From NCBI RefSeq assembly GCF_932276165.1, contig NC_064006.1, positions 5,780,501 to 5,844,500 of the forward strand: a DNA stretch of 64,000 nucleotides, in the 5' to 3' direction. This stretch comes from Plutella xylostella (taxonomy: Eukaryota; Arthropoda; Insecta; Lepidoptera; Plutellidae). This document shows, piece after piece, positions 62,698 through 64,000 of the stretch; the first letter of the stretch is position 1, and each line of letters begins with the position of its first letter. The position numbers were made by a program, and so were the translations under genes. The notes beneath the pieces are model-generated. The model saw only the letters and a list, made by a program, of their open reading frames with translations, was not told where the DNA came from and ran no database searches.

Positions 62698-63479
62698 TTA
62701 GGTCCTTACATATGAAATTGGCGTTTTCTATAGGAGGAACATAAAGTCGTTTTTTTTTTTAATGAAATATATTAAATTAATCAAAGTATGTACCATTGCT
62801 ATGTATGCACTTTTGCCATCTCATAGGTAGTTCATTGATCCCCTTACTAAAAAAACCATTCGGGCGTGAATCAATAAAATCTTTGAAGGCGGTTTGGACT
62901 GCCCCATCGGAGTTGAATTTTTTTCCTTGCAAGTAGGTAGTTATCCAAATTGTGAAAAAAATGGTAATCTGTTGGAGCAAGGTCCGGAGAGTACGGTGGA
63001 TGTCTAAGACATTCTAATTGAAGCTCCTCTAATTTGGTAGCCGTCTGTTGTGCAGTGTGTGGTCTAGCGTTGTCCTGAAGCAGCAGTGGCCTAGAGCGAT
63101 TGACCAGCCTCGGTTGTTTAGCAGCTAGCTTTTCCATCATGGTTTGCAGTTGCTGACAATAGATATCTGCCGTAATCGTCTGGCCAGATTTAAGAAAGCT
63201 GTAGTGAGCGACACCGGCACTAGTCCACCAAACACTTACAAGCAACTTTTTTTTAGTCAATTTTCGCTTAGGGCAGGATTTGGCTGGTTCGCCAGGGTTC
63301 AGCCATTGCGATGAGCGCTTCCGATTATCGTAGAGGATCCACTTTTCATCACAGGTAATGATTCGATTTAAAATTCCTTCATTATTGTGCCGGTTGAGTA
63401 ACGTAACGCAGCAGTCGACGCGCGTTTGTCGGTTTGCTTCACTCAATTCATGAGGTACCCACCTTTCAAGCTTTTTCAA
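62698..63479 (-). mobile_element. Second mariner copy, 3' part only
   Basis: The 30-bp terminal repeat (TTAGGTCCTTACATATGAAA...) and a TA at 62696-62697 are identical in form to the element at 15264. The element reads on the minus strand and stops at about 63479, where a LINE tail begins; the 5' part would be beyond the window. Confidence 0.9.
62777..63479 (-). pseudogene. Mariner transposase pseudogene
   Basis: Same protein as 15452-16471 from LERWVPHEL to the C-terminus. A 4-bp duplication (CTAC) near 62931-62940 shifts the frame after HNLDNYL, so the upper frame ends at 62871 with unrelated residues, while the true C-terminus (GKKFNSDGAV...GTYFD) continues in the other frame. The N-terminal half is cut off by the LINE at 63480. 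This copy has CDEKW where the intact copy has CDERW at the first catalytic Asp. Confidence 0.92.
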
Positions 63480-64000
63480 TTCAAATTCAAATTCAAATTC
63501 AAATTCAAATTCAAAATTCTTTATTTGTATAACATAGGTAGGTAGGTCTTGATTACAGTTTTTTTACAGTGTTTCTCTATGTTATGTCGTAATACGTACA
63601 AATTTTTCAATGCATATACACAAAAATATAAAATAAAATATAAAAAAATTGAATGATACAAGCAGGACATAGCATGCACAATACACATAGAAAATCACAC
63701 ATTACATTAATCAGATACAAAATAAGTTAAGTCCTAGATATCGATTTGACCAACAAATTAATCGGACTCAAAGTTAAGTTAAGTAATAACTAATATTTAT
63801 ACTCCTCAAGATATTCAGAAACTTTGTAGTAATTTTTATTAATAAGGAACTTATGTAGGTGTTTTTTAAAAGTCAAAATATTTCCGATGTCACGTAGATC
63901 ATCAGGTAGCTTGTTATATATCTTGGATACCATTCCGAATATACTTTTACTAAAAAAAGCGGTTTTATGCGTTAGTGTTTTTATTTTGTTGCTGCGTCTG
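63480..64000 (-). mobile_element. Jockey/CR1-like LINE 3' end, (TTTGAA)n tail, runs off the window
   Basis: On the minus strand the element ends with AATAAAGAATTTTGAATTTG, that is an AATAAA-like signal then (TTTGAA)n at 63480-63513. It is inserted into the mariner copy in the same orientation. The 3' UTR is about 275 bp. The 5' part lies beyond 64000. Confidence 0.8.
63790..63999 (-). CDS. LINE ORF2 C-terminus (partial)
   Basis: An open minus-strand frame of 69 codons enters from the window edge and stops at 63790-63792. It contains KIYNKLPDDLRDIGNILTFK, then HKFLINKNYYKVSEYLEEY. The pattern N-x-L-P-x-x-(L/I)-R...FK-x-x-L...YY is the usual C-terminus of Jockey/CR1/L2-group ORF2 proteins (family knowledge). 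RT and endonuclease domains would lie outside the window. No stop is seen, so this copy may be young. Confidence 0.75.
   Translation of the reverse strand, partial: RRSNKIKTLTHKTAFFSKSIFGMVSKIYNKLPDDLRDIGNILTFKKHLHKFLINKNYYKVSEYLEEYKY

Overview
This window looks like a piece of a lepidopteran (moth or butterfly) nuclear genome. It is AT-rich and contains no host gene that I can support. Almost everything recognisable is transposable-element sequence of kinds common in Lepidoptera: tRNA-derived SINEs with short tandem tails, Helitron-like elements carrying GACA/ACAT microsatellites, mariner, RTE- and Jockey/CR1-like LINE remnants, short-LTR Ty3/Gypsy elements and many small inverted-repeat elements (MITEs). 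The species assignment is inference; the element structures are read directly from the sequence.

Layout. 1-15 kb: SINE, LINE and Helitron-like fragments and MITEs, including an 868-bp element with perfect 60-bp terminal inverted repeats (6721-7588). 15.2-18.6 kb: a hAT-like shell with an 8-bp target duplication, holding an uninterrupted mariner (15264-16550, transposase 15452-16471) plus two head-to-tail copies of a 0.6-kb dispersed repeat. 20.0-40.6 kb: a tandem duplication of a ~1.5-kb unit whose second copy has been expanded to ~18 kb. That copy carries a Mag-like Ty3/Gypsy element (A, 22800-35776) that was itself split by a second Ty3/Gypsy element on the opposite strand (B, 24107-32483), and a DNA transposon (about 36138-39620) that hosts a 5'-truncated LINE. 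Unit 1 keeps the empty sites, so order and target duplications can be read directly.

40.6-64 kb: more MITEs, an element with an internal array of end-like motifs (46518-47237), a 5'-truncated RTE LINE with 10-bp target duplications (52965-53989), a second local duplication in which one copy gained a SINE (56104-56439), and a broken second mariner copy (62698-63479) interrupted by a Jockey/CR1-like LINE that runs off the window.

No cellular pathway is encoded. The interacting parts are elements: autonomous-looking copies (mariner, element B, possibly the transposon at 36-39.6 kb) and short non-autonomous relatives sharing their ends. The most notable content is the fully resolved nesting history, the unusual features of element B (Arg/Ser-rich N-terminus, Asp-Phe-Gly protease site, three 34-bp repeats, long leader), and several perfect short hairpins. 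I did not find a clearly new biological system.
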